A stretch of 17,165 nucleotides of DNA from Gammaproteobacteria bacterium (lineage in GTDB: Bacteria; Pseudomonadota; Gammaproteobacteria; Thiohalobacterales; Thiohalobacteraceae), in contig JACRMO010000064.1 in NCBI GenBank assembly GCA_016214925.1, positions 1 to 17,165 of the forward strand. The letters run 5' to 3'. Of this stretch, positions 1 to 6,787 are shown piece by piece. Every line of letters begins with the position of its first letter. The first letter of the stretch is position 1. A program made the translations under genes and the position numbers. Under the pieces are notes generated by a model that worked only from the letters and a program-made list of their open reading frames with translations, searched no databases and was not told the DNA's origin.

Positions 1-20
1 CTTTGCGCGCTTTGGTGTGA
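1..20 (+). CDS. kdsD: C-terminal tail of probable arabinose-5-phosphate isomerase (partial)
   Basis: Only the last codons are in the window. The frame starting at base 3 reads L-R-A-L-V followed by a TGA stop at 18-20, which resembles the usual KdsD ending (…LLRAxVV). KdsD makes arabinose 5-phosphate for KDO synthesis and normally lies directly upstream of kdsC, so gene order supports the call. The fragment is too short to be sure. A second frame stays open to a TAA at 44-46, but its peptide does not resemble a KdsD end. Confidence 0.4.
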
Positions 21-54
21 CTAATCTGCAACACGAACTCTGGTAATCCGACTC

Positions 55-576
55 ATGAAAGAACTCCTCGCACAAGCCGCCCGCACCCAGCTGGTCATCT
101 TCGCTGTCGACGGTGTGCTCACCGACGGTTCACTGTTCTTCGGCGACGACGGTCAAGAGTACAAGGCCTTCAATTCGCGCGACGGCCATGGTTTCAAGAT
201 GCTGATGAAACATGGCGTGGAAATCGCCATCATCACCGGACGCAGCTCGCGCGTGGTCGATCACCGCGTCGCCAATCTGGGCATCAAGCATGTCTATCAA
301 GGCGCGCACGACAAGCGCGCCTGTTTCTATGACCTCATCGCCAAGCTCGGTATCGATCCGCAGGAGACCGCATATGTCGGCGACGATGTGGTTGATCTAC
401 CAGTGATGACCCAGGTCGGACTCGCCATCGCCGTGCAGGATGCGCATCCCTTCGTCAAACAACACGCGCACTGGCAGACGCCGAGCTGTGGCGGACGCGG
501 CGCCGGGCGCGATGTGTGTGAGTTGCTGATCGAAGCGCGCGGGCAACTCAAGACCGAGTTGGAAAGCTACCTTTGA
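55..576 (+). CDS. kdsC: KDO-8-phosphate phosphatase (HAD superfamily) lacking the catalytic nucleophile Asp
   Basis: 173 aa, full length for KdsC. The family hydrolyses KDO 8-phosphate to KDO in the cytoplasm for lipid A core assembly. HAD motifs visible: motif I at 15-25 reads I-F-A-V-D-G-V-L-T-D-G, motif II Thr61 in IITGR, a candidate motif III Lys87, and motif IV G109-D-D111 followed by VVD. In this family motif I is D-x-D, the first Asp being the phosphorylated nucleophile and the second the acid/base. Here the first is Ala17 (codon GCT at 103-105) while Asp19 remains. GAT to GCT is a single base change. Otherwise the protein looks conserved and the frame is clean. As written it should be inactive as a phosphatase, although the fold and any tetramer could persist. 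Its stop overlaps the TTG start of lptC (TTGA), indicating translational coupling. Confidence 0.93.
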   Translation: MKELLAQAARTQLVIFAVDGVLTDGSLFFGDDGQEYKAFNSRDGHGFKMLMKHGVEIAIITGRSSRVVDHRVANLGIKHVYQGAHDKRACFYDLIAKLGIDPQETAYVGDDVVDLPVMTQVGLAIAVQDAHPFVKQHAHWQTPSCGGRGAGRDVCELLIEARGQLKTELESYL

Positions 577-1060
577 TCTCAGTGCGCGGCCTGCTGCCCA
601 TGCTGGTGATCGGCCTGCTGGCGCTGTTGAGCGGCTGGCTGTATCAACAAGTGCGGCAAGATGCCCGGCAAACAGACGGTAGCCAGCGCCACGATCCGGA
701 TGCCTTCGCCGACGACTTCGACCTGAGCACGCTGGATAGCGCAGGTCACCTCGCCCACCGGCTCTGGGCCAAGCGTATGGAACATTATCCAGACGACGAC
801 AGTACCGCACTCACAGAACCCTATCTGGAACTGTACCGTCCCGAGGCCAAGCCCTGGCAGGGACGCGCGCTGAAAGGCTGGGTCAGTTCCGGTGGTGCCG
901 AAGTGCTGCTCGAAGAACAGGTGAAGATCCACCGCCCCGCCGACGCGCAAGCGCCGGCCTGAAGGTCGACGCGGTCGGCATGCGTGCCTATCTGGAGCAA
1001 GGCCGGGTAGAATTGCTCAGCCGTGTACGCGCGGTTCAACAACCACAAGGAACACCTTAA
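573..1060 (+). pseudogene. lptC: LPS export protein LptC, disrupted by internal deletion and frameshift
   Basis: The first part (TTG at 573, overlapping the kdsC stop; alternative ATG at 600) gives an N-terminal membrane anchor (about residues 8-25) and the beginning of the periplasmic LptC domain, ending in a region containing E-V-L-L-E-E-Q-V-K-I-H. It stops at 960-962 after 129 codons. The typical LptC C-terminal segment, G-M-R-A-Y-L-E-Q-G-R-V-E-L-L-S-R-V-R, is found in another frame from about 977 to the TAA at 1058-1060. LptC proteins are usually about 190 aa. Here the two pieces together would be about 160, so some 25-30 codons of the middle beta-jellyroll are missing and the frame is shifted. 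LptC bridges the LptB2FG transporter and LptA. Either a real lesion or a sequence/assembly fault. The identity is firm, the cause is not. Confidence 0.85.
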
Positions 1061-1063
1061 GTC

Positions 1064-1645
1064 ATGCGCAACTTCATTGTATGGCTGGCTCTGATCGGCG
1101 GCATGGCGCCCGGACTGGTCGCGGCCTTGAGCACCGATCGCAATCAGCCCATGTATGTCGAGGCCGACCGCGCCGACATCGACGACAAGCGCGGCGTCAG
1201 TGTCTACCGCGGCAATGTGAAGATCACTCAAGGCACGCTGCAACTGACTGCGGCGGAGTTGACCGTGCACAGCAAGAACGGCGACATCGTCAAGGCCATT
1301 GCCGTCGGCCAACCCGCCACCTACCGGCAGCGCCCGGACGGCAAGGAGAAAGATGTCGAGGCCGAGGCCCTGCGCATGGAATATTTCGCCCATGCGCAGA
1401 AGATCACCCTGCTCGACAAGGCCGAAGTGCGTCAGGCCGGCGATACCTTCCGCAGCGACGAAATCCACTACGACATCGCCAAGGACGTCGTCAACGCCGG
1501 CGGCAGTGCCGGAACGCCGGGCGACCGCGTGCGCATCACCATTCAACCCAAAACTAAACCGGCGGCCAAGGACGCCACGCCTGCGGCTGAAGCCCCTGCG
1601 ACTGAAGCCAAGGACGCGAAAACCAAACCCGAGGTCGAGCAGTGA
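1064..1645 (+). CDS. lptA: Periplasmic LPS-bridge protein LptA
   Basis: 193 aa with a cleavable signal peptide (M-R-N-F hydrophobic core, probable cleavage near residue 21 after V-A-A). The mature part is the OstA-like beta-jellyroll domain: N-Q-P-M-Y-V-E-A-D near residue 27, then V-Y-R-G-N-V-K-I-T-Q-G near 47 and a repeat of strands to about residue 160. The tail from about 162 is low-complexity, rich in Ala, Lys, Thr and Pro, which is common in this family. LptA polymerises across the periplasm to carry LPS from LptC to LptDE. An AAGGAA ribosome site at 1047-1052 supports the ATG at 1064. It lies between damaged lptC and damaged lptB but is itself intact. Confidence 0.93.
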   Translation: MRNFIVWLALIGGMAPGLVAALSTDRNQPMYVEADRADIDDKRGVSVYRGNVKITQGTLQLTAAELTVHSKNGDIVKAIAVGQPATYRQRPDGKEKDVEAEALRMEYFAHAQKITLLDKAEVRQAGDTFRSDEIHYDIAKDVVNAGGSAGTPGDRVRITIQPKTKPAAKDATPAAEAPATEAKDAKTKPEVEQ

Positions 1646-1685
1646 ACGACTGCGTCCCGATCCTCCAATATTCAGTCCCAATCTT

Positions 1686-2349
1686 ATGACCCAACTGCTC
1701 GCCGCCAATCTGGTCAAGCGCTACCAATCGCGCGCCGTCGTCAACGACGTCTCGGTGCAGGTCGACAGCGGTGAAGTGGTCGGTCTGCTCGGCCCCAATG
1801 GCGCCGGTAAGACCACCTGCTTCTACATGATCGTCGGTCTGATCGGCTGCGACGACGGCAGCATCCGTCTGGACGACCGCGACCTGACGCGCTTGCCCAT
1901 GCATGCGCGCGCACGTGCCGGCCTCGGTTACCTGCCACAGGAACCCTCGGTGTTCCGCAAGTTGAGCGTGCGCGACAATCTCATGGCCATTCTGGAAACG
2001 CGCGCCGATCTGAACCGCCAGAGCCGGCAGCGCGTGCTCGATGAGCTGCTCCACGAACTGCACATCGGCCATCTGTCTACCCAACTCGGTATCAGTCTGG
2101 ATGCTCGACGAACCCTTCGCGGGTGTAGATCCGATCTCCGTGGTCGATATCCAACGCATCGTCGCGCACCTGACCGAACGCGGCATCGGGGTGCTGATCA
2201 CCGACCATAACGTGCGCGAGACTTTGGGGATCTGCCAACGTGCCTATATTCTCAACGAGGGCCAGCTGATCGCCACCGGCACGCCAGGGGAACTCCTTGA
2301 GAATCAACAAGTACGCCAAGTGTACCTGGGGCAGCATTTCCGCCTGTGA
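1686..2349 (+). pseudogene. lptB: LPS export ABC ATPase LptB, signature motif deleted and frame shifted
   Basis: The ATG at 1686 opens a clear LptB N-terminal half: Walker A G-P-N-G-A-G-K-T (36-43), Q-loop in L-P-Q-E-P (Gln85) and helices up to L-G-I-S-L at residue 138 (codon ending 2099). The frame then leaves homology and stops at 2208-2210. From 2101 another frame resumes exactly at the Walker B region (M-L-D-E-P-F-A-G-V-D-P), continues through the H-loop I-T-D-H-N-V-R-E and ends with Y-L-G-Q-H-F-R-L at 2349. Compared with the family layout (LptB about 241 aa), roughly 22 residues containing the LSGGE signature are absent. About 62 nt are missing, which matches the observed frame change. 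Without the signature and with the frameshift, neither fragment can be a working ATPase. LptB powers LPS extraction and is normally essential. Confidence 0.88.
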
Positions 2350-2367
2350 GAAAAGCCCTGGAAGTAC

Positions 2368-2383
2368 TGGCACAAATCATGCT
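2368..2383 (+). promoter_or_regulatory. Candidate sigma-54 (-24/-12) promoter upstream of rpoN
   Basis: The sequence TGGCAC-AAATC-ATGCT matches the sigma-54 consensus TGGCAC-N5-TTGCW at all but one defined position. The invariant GG (2369-2370) and GC (2381-2382) are exactly 12 bp apart. A start site would fall near 2394, about 40 nt ahead of the rpoN ATG. It sits in the 86-nt gap between lptB and rpoN. This suggests sigma-54 transcribing its own gene. No enhancer-binding site was identified. Confidence 0.5.
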
Positions 2384-2435
2384 TAGTGGGTTAAATTAGC
2401 CACAGAGCGTATTCCCCGCGTCTACGAAAATCTCG

Positions 2436-3953
2436 ATGAAGCAATCCATCCAACTCCGTATCGGTCAACAGCTGACCATGACGCCGCAATTGCAGCAGGC
2501 CATCCGCCTGTTGCAACTGTCCACGATCGAGCTGCAACTGGAAATCCAACAGGTGCTGGATTCCAACTTGATGTTGGAAGCCGAGGACGGCGATTCCGCC
2601 GATGACGGGCAGGCCAGCGACAGCAGCAGTGAAGGCGAGCGCGAACGCGGTGAGAACGAGCGCGCCGAAACCGAGGCGGCCAGCGAGACCGAGTTCGGCG
2701 CCGCGCAAGATTCGGAAGCGGATTTCTCCAGCCCCGAGCAGATCTCCGACGAACTGTACGTCGACAGCGACTGGGACGCCATCTACGACTCCGGCGCCAC
2801 CAGCCTCAGCGCGCCGGGCGGGGACGACAACCGGGATTTCTTCGAGACCCACAACGCCGGCGGCGAGACCCTCTATGACCATCTGATATGGCAGATGGAG
2901 ATGGCGCCGTTCAGTCCCACCGACCAGGCCATCGCCGCGACCATCATCAACTCCATCACCGACGATGGCAATTTGAACGTCACGCTGGAAGGGCTGCTCG
3001 AAGGCCTGCAAAAAGACAATCCCGACATTGAACTCGACGAGGTCGCGGCGGTGTTGCACCGCATCCAGCACTTCGATCCGATCGGCGTCGGTGCACGCAA
3101 TCTCGGAGAATGCCTGGAGATCCAGCTCAAGCAACTCCCCCCCGAGACACCCTGGCTTGCGGAAACCTTGAAGGTGGTTACCCAACACCTGGACCTGCTC
3201 GGATCGCGTGACTACAGCCAGATCATGCGACGCATGAAAATCGAGGAAAGCGACCTCCAGGCCATCATCAGCCTGATTCAGACGCTCAATCCGCGCCCCG
3301 CTTCGCAGATCTCCGGTCCGCCACCGCAATACGTGGTTCCCGACGTATTTGTCAGCAAGCGCAACGGCCGTTGGCGCGTCGACCTCAATCCCGAAGCGGC
3401 GCCCAAGCTGCGCATCAATGCGCAGTACGCCAACATGGTAAAGCGCGCCGATAACAGCGACGACAATAATTACCTGCGCAATCATTTGCAGGAGGCGCGC
3501 TGGTTCCTCAAGAGCCTGCAAAGCCGCAATGAGACACTGCTCAAAGTCGCCACCTGTATCGTCGAACGCCAGCGCGGCTTCCTCGACTACGGCGACGAAG
3601 CGATGAAGCCGCTGGTGCTGCGCGACGTGGCCGAGACCGTGGAGATGCACGAATCCACCATCTCGCGCGTCACCACCCAGAAATACATGCACACGCCGCG
3701 CGGCATCTACGAATTCAAGTATTTCTTTTCCAGCCACGTCGGCACCTCCGACGGCGGCGAATGTTCGGCCACCGCGATCCGGGCTATGATTAAAAAACTG
3801 GTCGCGGAAGAGCCGGCAAACAAACCGCTCAGCGACAGCAAGATCGCCGACTTGCTGGAAAAAGAAGGTATCAATGTCGCACGCCGCACCATCGCCAAAT
3901 ACCGCGAAGCGCTGGCCATCCCCCCATCCAGTGAACGTAAACGCCTCGTCTAA
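2436..3953 (+). CDS. rpoN: RNA polymerase sigma-54 factor
   Basis: 505 aa, full length or slightly long. Region I is the Gln/Leu-rich activator-responsive N-terminus (residues 1-50, starting M-K-Q-S-I-Q-L-R-I-G-Q-Q-L). Region II is a long acidic linker (about 49-115, many Asp, Glu and Ser). The core-binding region follows from about 125. The DNA-binding HTH (about 395-433, V-E-M-H-E-S-T-I-S-R-V) recognises the -12 element. The RpoN box A-R-R-T-I-A-K-Y-R-E (482-491) recognises -24. Sigma-54 recruits polymerase to promoters needing AAA+ activators. The rpoN-hpf-ptsN order is conserved in proteobacteria and links this sigma factor to the nitrogen PTS downstream. The N-terminus matches the family exactly, which fixes the start. 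Confidence 0.98.
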   Translation: MKQSIQLRIGQQLTMTPQLQQAIRLLQLSTIELQLEIQQVLDSNLMLEAEDGDSADDGQASDSSSEGERERGENERAETEAASETEFGAAQDSEADFSSPEQISDELYVDSDWDAIYDSGATSLSAPGGDDNRDFFETHNAGGETLYDHLIWQMEMAPFSPTDQAIAATIINSITDDGNLNVTLEGLLEGLQKDNPDIELDEVAAVLHRIQHFDPIGVGARNLGECLEIQLKQLPPETPWLAETLKVVTQHLDLLGSRDYSQIMRRMKIEESDLQAIISLIQTLNPRPASQISGPPPQYVVPDVFVSKRNGRWRVDLNPEAAPKLRINAQYANMVKRADNSDDNNYLRNHLQEARWFLKSLQSRNETLLKVATCIVERQRGFLDYGDEAMKPLVLRDVAETVEMHESTISRVTTQKYMHTPRGIYEFKYFFSSHVGTSDGGECSATAIRAMIKKLVAEEPANKPLSDSKIADLLEKEGINVARRTIAKYREALAIPPSSERKRLV

Positions 3954-3979
3954 GCAGGCCTTTCTGAAGGAGTAGTACC

Positions 3980-4303
3980 ATGCAGATCATCCTCACCGGT
4001 AACCATGTCGAAATCACCGACGCGCTGCGCCAGTACGTGAATTCGAAAATGGAGCGTCTGGAGCGGCATTTCGACAACGTGACCGACCTTCATGTTGTGC
4101 TGAGCGTGGAAAAACTGCGGCAGAAGGCCGAAGCGACCCTGCACCTGTCCGGCAACAATCTGCATGCCGACGCCATCGAAGAAGACATGTACGCGGCCAT
4201 CGACGCGCTGGCCGACAAGCTCGACCGGCAGCTGAAGAAGCACAAGGAAAAGGTCACCGACCATCATCGCAGCGAAGGTTCGATCAAAAACCGCGAGGCC
4301 TGA
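3980..4303 (+). CDS. hpf: Ribosome hibernation promoting factor (short form)
   Basis: 107 aa, a short-type HPF/YfiA family protein. It starts with M-Q-I-I-L-T-G-N-H-V-E-I-T and has the beta-alpha-beta-beta-beta-alpha fold pattern, with E-E-D-M-Y-A-A-I-D-A-L-A-D-K-L ahead of a basic tail (Q-L-K-K-H-K-E-K). The family binds the 30S decoding centre and promotes 100S dimers in stationary phase. It lacks the C-terminal dimerisation domain of long HPF. A strong ribosome site AAGGAG (3967-3972) precedes the ATG by 7 nt. It lies 26 nt after rpoN, as in most proteobacteria. Confidence 0.95.
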   Translation: MQIILTGNHVEITDALRQYVNSKMERLERHFDNVTDLHVVLSVEKLRQKAEATLHLSGNNLHADAIEEDMYAAIDALADKLDRQLKKHKEKVTDHHRSEGSIKNREA

Positions 4304-4341
4304 TCGATCGCACGCCGCCCACCCCGGTCGCAACGCAACTC

Positions 4342-4815
4342 ATGCCACCCATCGCCAGCCTCATCACCCCGGAACGGGTTGTCTGCGGCCTGCCGGCGGA
4401 TGGCAAGCAACAGGCGCTGGAGCACCTCGGTCAGCTGCTGACCCGGGGCATGCCCGACATCGCAGCCGCCACTGTGCTCGCCAGTCTCGTCGTCCGCGAG
4501 CGTTCGGGCAGCACCGGGCTGGGACGCGGCATCGCCTTCCCGCACGGCCGTCTGCCCGGACTGCCGGAGACGATCGGCGCCTGCATCCGTTTAGACACCG
4601 CCATTGATTTCGCGGCGCTGGACAATCGCCCCGTTGATTTGGTATTCGCCCTGCTGGTGCCGGAGGAATCCCCCGACACGCACCTGCAATGGCTGGCGCA
4701 ACTGGCGCAGATGTTCAGCGATACGGGTTTCGCCCAGCAGCTGCGTGCCGCGCGCGACGACCACGAACTCTATACACTGTTGTCGCACTGGGAACCCCGA
4801 CGCGCCACCGCATGA
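4342..4815 (+). CDS. ptsN: Nitrogen-regulatory PTS protein EIIA-Ntr
   Basis: 157 aa, one PTS EIIA type 2 (fructose/mannitol) domain over nearly the full length. The phosphorylatable His68 sits in G-I-A-F-P-H-G-R. The family takes phosphate from HPr/NPr and regulates rather than transports, for example potassium and nitrogen control. Its stop overlaps the hprK start as ATGA (4812-4815), so the two are translationally coupled. In E. coli the downstream partner is npr. Here hprK and the EIIA-Man/HPr/EI set follow instead. Confidence 0.95.
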   Translation: MPPIASLITPERVVCGLPADGKQQALEHLGQLLTRGMPDIAAATVLASLVVRERSGSTGLGRGIAFPHGRLPGLPETIGACIRLDTAIDFAALDNRPVDLVFALLVPEESPDTHLQWLAQLAQMFSDTGFAQQLRAARDDHELYTLLSHWEPRRATA

Positions 4816-5765
4816 ACGAGCCGCTGACCGCCGCATTGCTGTTCGATAATCTGCACGCCCGGTTGGGGTTGAACTGGGTGGCCGGACAGAGCGGCCGGCG
4901 CCGCACCATCCGCTATGAGCCCGGCGATGAACGCACCGATATTTCGCTGATCGGGCACCTGAACTTCATCCATCCGCACCGCATTCAGCTGATCGGCCAA
5001 ACCGAAGTCACCTATCTGAACGGCCTGCGCACCAACTCGCGCAAGGATGCCATCAAGCAATTGTTCGGCGACTATGCCGACCTGATCGTCCTATGCGATA
5101 ACCAGCCACTGCCGGATGACATCCGCCAGCGCGCGGACGCCACGCCGCTGCCGGTGCTCACCTCGCCGCTGTCCAGCCAGGAAATCATCTCGCACCTGCA
5201 ACATTACTACGGCAGTCTGTTCGCCCAGCGCACCACCTTGCATGGCGTGTTCATGGAGGTCATGGGCATCGGCGTGCTGATCACCGGCGACCCGAGCGTC
5301 GGCAAAAGCGAACTGGCACTGGAACTGGTCAGCCGCGGTCACCGGTTGATCGCCGACGACGTCCCGGAATTCTCCCGCGTCGCCCCGGATCTGATCAGTG
5401 GTACCTGCCCGGAATTGCTGCGCGATTTCCTGGAGGTGCGCGGCCTGGGCGTACTCAACATCCGCGCCATGTTCGGCGATAGCGCCATCAAACAGAGCAA
5501 GTACCTGCGCCTGGTGATCCACCTGGACAAGATGGGCGAGGATCAAATCCGCGCCATCGACCGGCTGCGCGGCAGCCGCCGCACCCAGCAGATCCTCGGA
5601 CTGGAGATCCCCGAGGTCACCCTGCCGGTGGCGCCGGGCCGCAACCTGGCGGTGATGGTCGAGGCGGCGGCACGTACTCACATCCTGGCGCTGAAGGGGT
5701 ATGATGCCAGCCAGGTATTCATCGATCGGCAACAAAAACAAATCGAACAAAACGCAAATGACTAA
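4812..5765 (+). CDS. hprK: HPr kinase/phosphorylase
   Basis: 317 aa from the ATG at 4812. A longer open frame exists upstream but only antiparallels ptsN. The N-terminal domain (1-130) resembles the MurF-like HprK_N fold. The C-terminal catalytic domain has His144 in L-H-G-V-F-M-E-V, Walker A G-D-P-S-V-G-K-S (159-166), A-D-D-V near 181 and the family signature L-E-V-R-G-L-G-V-L-N-I-R-A-M-F-G (207-222). It phosphorylates HPr on Ser46 with ATP or pyrophosphate and reverses this with phosphate. The HPr in this window does have Ser46. Enteric bacteria lack this gene, which places the organism outside that group. Overlaps ptsN by 4 nt. Confidence 0.95.
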   Translation: MNEPLTAALLFDNLHARLGLNWVAGQSGRRRTIRYEPGDERTDISLIGHLNFIHPHRIQLIGQTEVTYLNGLRTNSRKDAIKQLFGDYADLIVLCDNQPLPDDIRQRADATPLPVLTSPLSSQEIISHLQHYYGSLFAQRTTLHGVFMEVMGIGVLITGDPSVGKSELALELVSRGHRLIADDVPEFSRVAPDLISGTCPELLRDFLEVRGLGVLNIRAMFGDSAIKQSKYLRLVIHLDKMGEDQIRAIDRLRGSRRTQQILGLEIPEVTLPVAPGRNLAVMVEAAARTHILALKGYDASQVFIDRQQKQIEQNAND

Positions 5766-5783
5766 CCTCAGTCGCCCGGGGAT

Positions 5784-5933
5784 ATGAATTCATACTTCAC
5801 CTTCCTTACCGTTGGGGGATTGCCAAGGGGGAGTAGCGGAGCTCTCTCCCTTGGCAGTCCGTTCCGACCGCCTTCGGCGGCGCTCGCAAGCTCGCCCACG
5901 CAGGACTTGTCCGAGCAGGGCGGAATTCAATGA
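5784..5933 (+). CDS. Possible 49-aa leader ORF coupled to rapZ (uncertain)
   Basis: An ATG at 5784 opens a 49-codon frame whose TGA (5931-5933) overlaps the rapZ ATG (5930) as ATGA, the same coupling geometry used elsewhere in this cluster. It spans both hairpins in this gap. The GGGG before it is only 2 nt from the ATG, so its ribosome site is poor. The peptide is rich in Ser, Gly, Pro and Ala with no recognisable domain. It may be only a chance frame through a repeat. Confidence 0.2.
   Translation: MNSYFTFLTVGGLPRGSSGALSLGSPFRPPSAALASSPTQDLSEQGGIQ
5821..5856. repeat. Inverted repeat / RNA hairpin upstream of rapZ
   Basis: The arms TGCCAAGGGGGAG (5821-5833) and CTCTCCCTTGGCA (5844-5856) pair at 12 of 13 positions around a 10-nt loop. 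There is no T-run after it, so it is not a classic intrinsic terminator. It lies in the 164-nt hprK-rapZ gap and could attenuate, process or block translation of the rapZ message. Confidence 0.5.
5868..5880. repeat. Small GC hairpin upstream of rapZ
   Basis: CCGCC-TTC-GGCGG is a perfect 5-bp stem with a 3-nt loop, 11 nt after the larger hairpin and about 50 nt before the rapZ start. The GC-rich sequence around it (to about 5920) has the look of a dispersed intergenic element, but no second copy is present in this window. Confidence 0.35.
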
Positions 5934-6787
5934 AGCTGGTCATCGTCAGCGGCCTGTCGGGTTCCGGCAAGAGCGTGGCTCTGCACACGCTCGAAGACCT
6001 CGACTATTACTGCATCGACAACCTGCCGCTCGGTCTGCTCGAGGCCTTTGTCCAACAGCTGCTGGACAACCCGCGCGCCAGCCAGGACAACGTCGCAGTG
6101 GGCATCGACGCACGCAGCCTATCCGACGACCTGCAACATTTCCCGCAGATTCTCAAGCGCCTGCGCGAGCGCGAAATCCGCGCCGAAATCCTCTATCTGC
6201 AAGCGGACGACGAAACCCTGCTGAAACGCTTCAGCGAGACCCGCCGCAAGCATCCGCTCGGCAAGGGCAACGTCACGCTGTCCGACGCCATCCGCCAGGA
6301 ACGTTCGCTGCTGCAACCGATCTCGGCCAATGCCTCGTTGCACATCGACACCACCCATACCAACGTGCATCAACTGCGCGATCTGGTGCAGGAACGGGTT
6401 GGCGCCAAAACCGAAGGCACACTGTCGCTGTTGTTCAAATCCTTCGGCTTCAAGCACGGCGTACCCGAGGATGCCGATTTCGTCTTCGATGTGCGCTGCC
6501 TGCCGAATCCGCATTGGGACCCGCGCCTGCGTCCGCAGACCGGACTCGATCAGGATGTCGTCGACTATCTGAACGAACAGCCGCTGGTCGACGAGATGTA
6601 CACGGAGATCTGCGATTTCCTCGCCACATGGATTCCGCGCTTCGAAAGCGAAAACCGCAGTTACCTGACCGTGGCCCTGGGCTGTACCGGCGGCCAGCAT
6701 CGCTCGGTGTATCTGGCGCAGCGGCTGGGCGATTACTTCAAAGCCCATTATCCGTCGGTACTGGTGCGCCATCGGGAGTTGCCGTGA
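5930..6787 (+). CDS. rapZ: RNase adapter protein / P-loop NTPase RapZ (YvcJ family)
   Basis: 285 aa, full family length. The N-terminal P-loop domain begins M-K-L-V-I-V-S-G-L-S-G-S-G-K-S, with Walker A at 8-15. The C-terminal domain carries the conserved A-L-G-C-T-G-G-Q-H-R-S-V-Y near residues 243-255. In enterics RapZ guides RNase E to the small RNA GlmZ and so tunes glucosamine-6-phosphate synthase. In other bacteria the role is less clear, but linkage to PTS genes is conserved. The last four bases GTGA are shared with the next gene. The start is fixed by family N-terminal similarity. The ribosome site (GGGCGG) is modest. Confidence 0.96.
   Translation: MKLVIVSGLSGSGKSVALHTLEDLDYYCIDNLPLGLLEAFVQQLLDNPRASQDNVAVGIDARSLSDDLQHFPQILKRLREREIRAEILYLQADDETLLKRFSETRRKHPLGKGNVTLSDAIRQERSLLQPISANASLHIDTTHTNVHQLRDLVQERVGAKTEGTLSLLFKSFGFKHGVPEDADFVFDVRCLPNPHWDPRLRPQTGLDQDVVDYLNEQPLVDEMYTEICDFLATWIPRFESENRSYLTVALGCTGGQHRSVYLAQRLGDYFKAHYPSVLVRHRELP

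Noticed and set aside
1299..1685. Upstream extension of the lptB frame across lptA
   Set aside because: The sequence before 1686 is the out-of-frame reading of lptA. LptB homology begins at the ATG at 1686.
2391..3737. 448-codon open frame on the minus strand opposite rpoN
   Set aside because: Antisense shadow of a high-GC gene. The plus-strand rpoN is unmistakable and the minus peptide has no domain resemblance.
4689..4811. N-terminal extension of hprK
   Set aside because: It overlaps ptsN in another frame. The ATG at 4812, with its 4-nt overlap, gives the normal HprK N-terminus.
5812..6783. Long frame making the EIIA-Man protein look like a 457-aa fusion
   Set aside because: It is an alternative frame of rapZ. 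The EIIA domain begins at the GTG at 6784, overlapping the rapZ stop.
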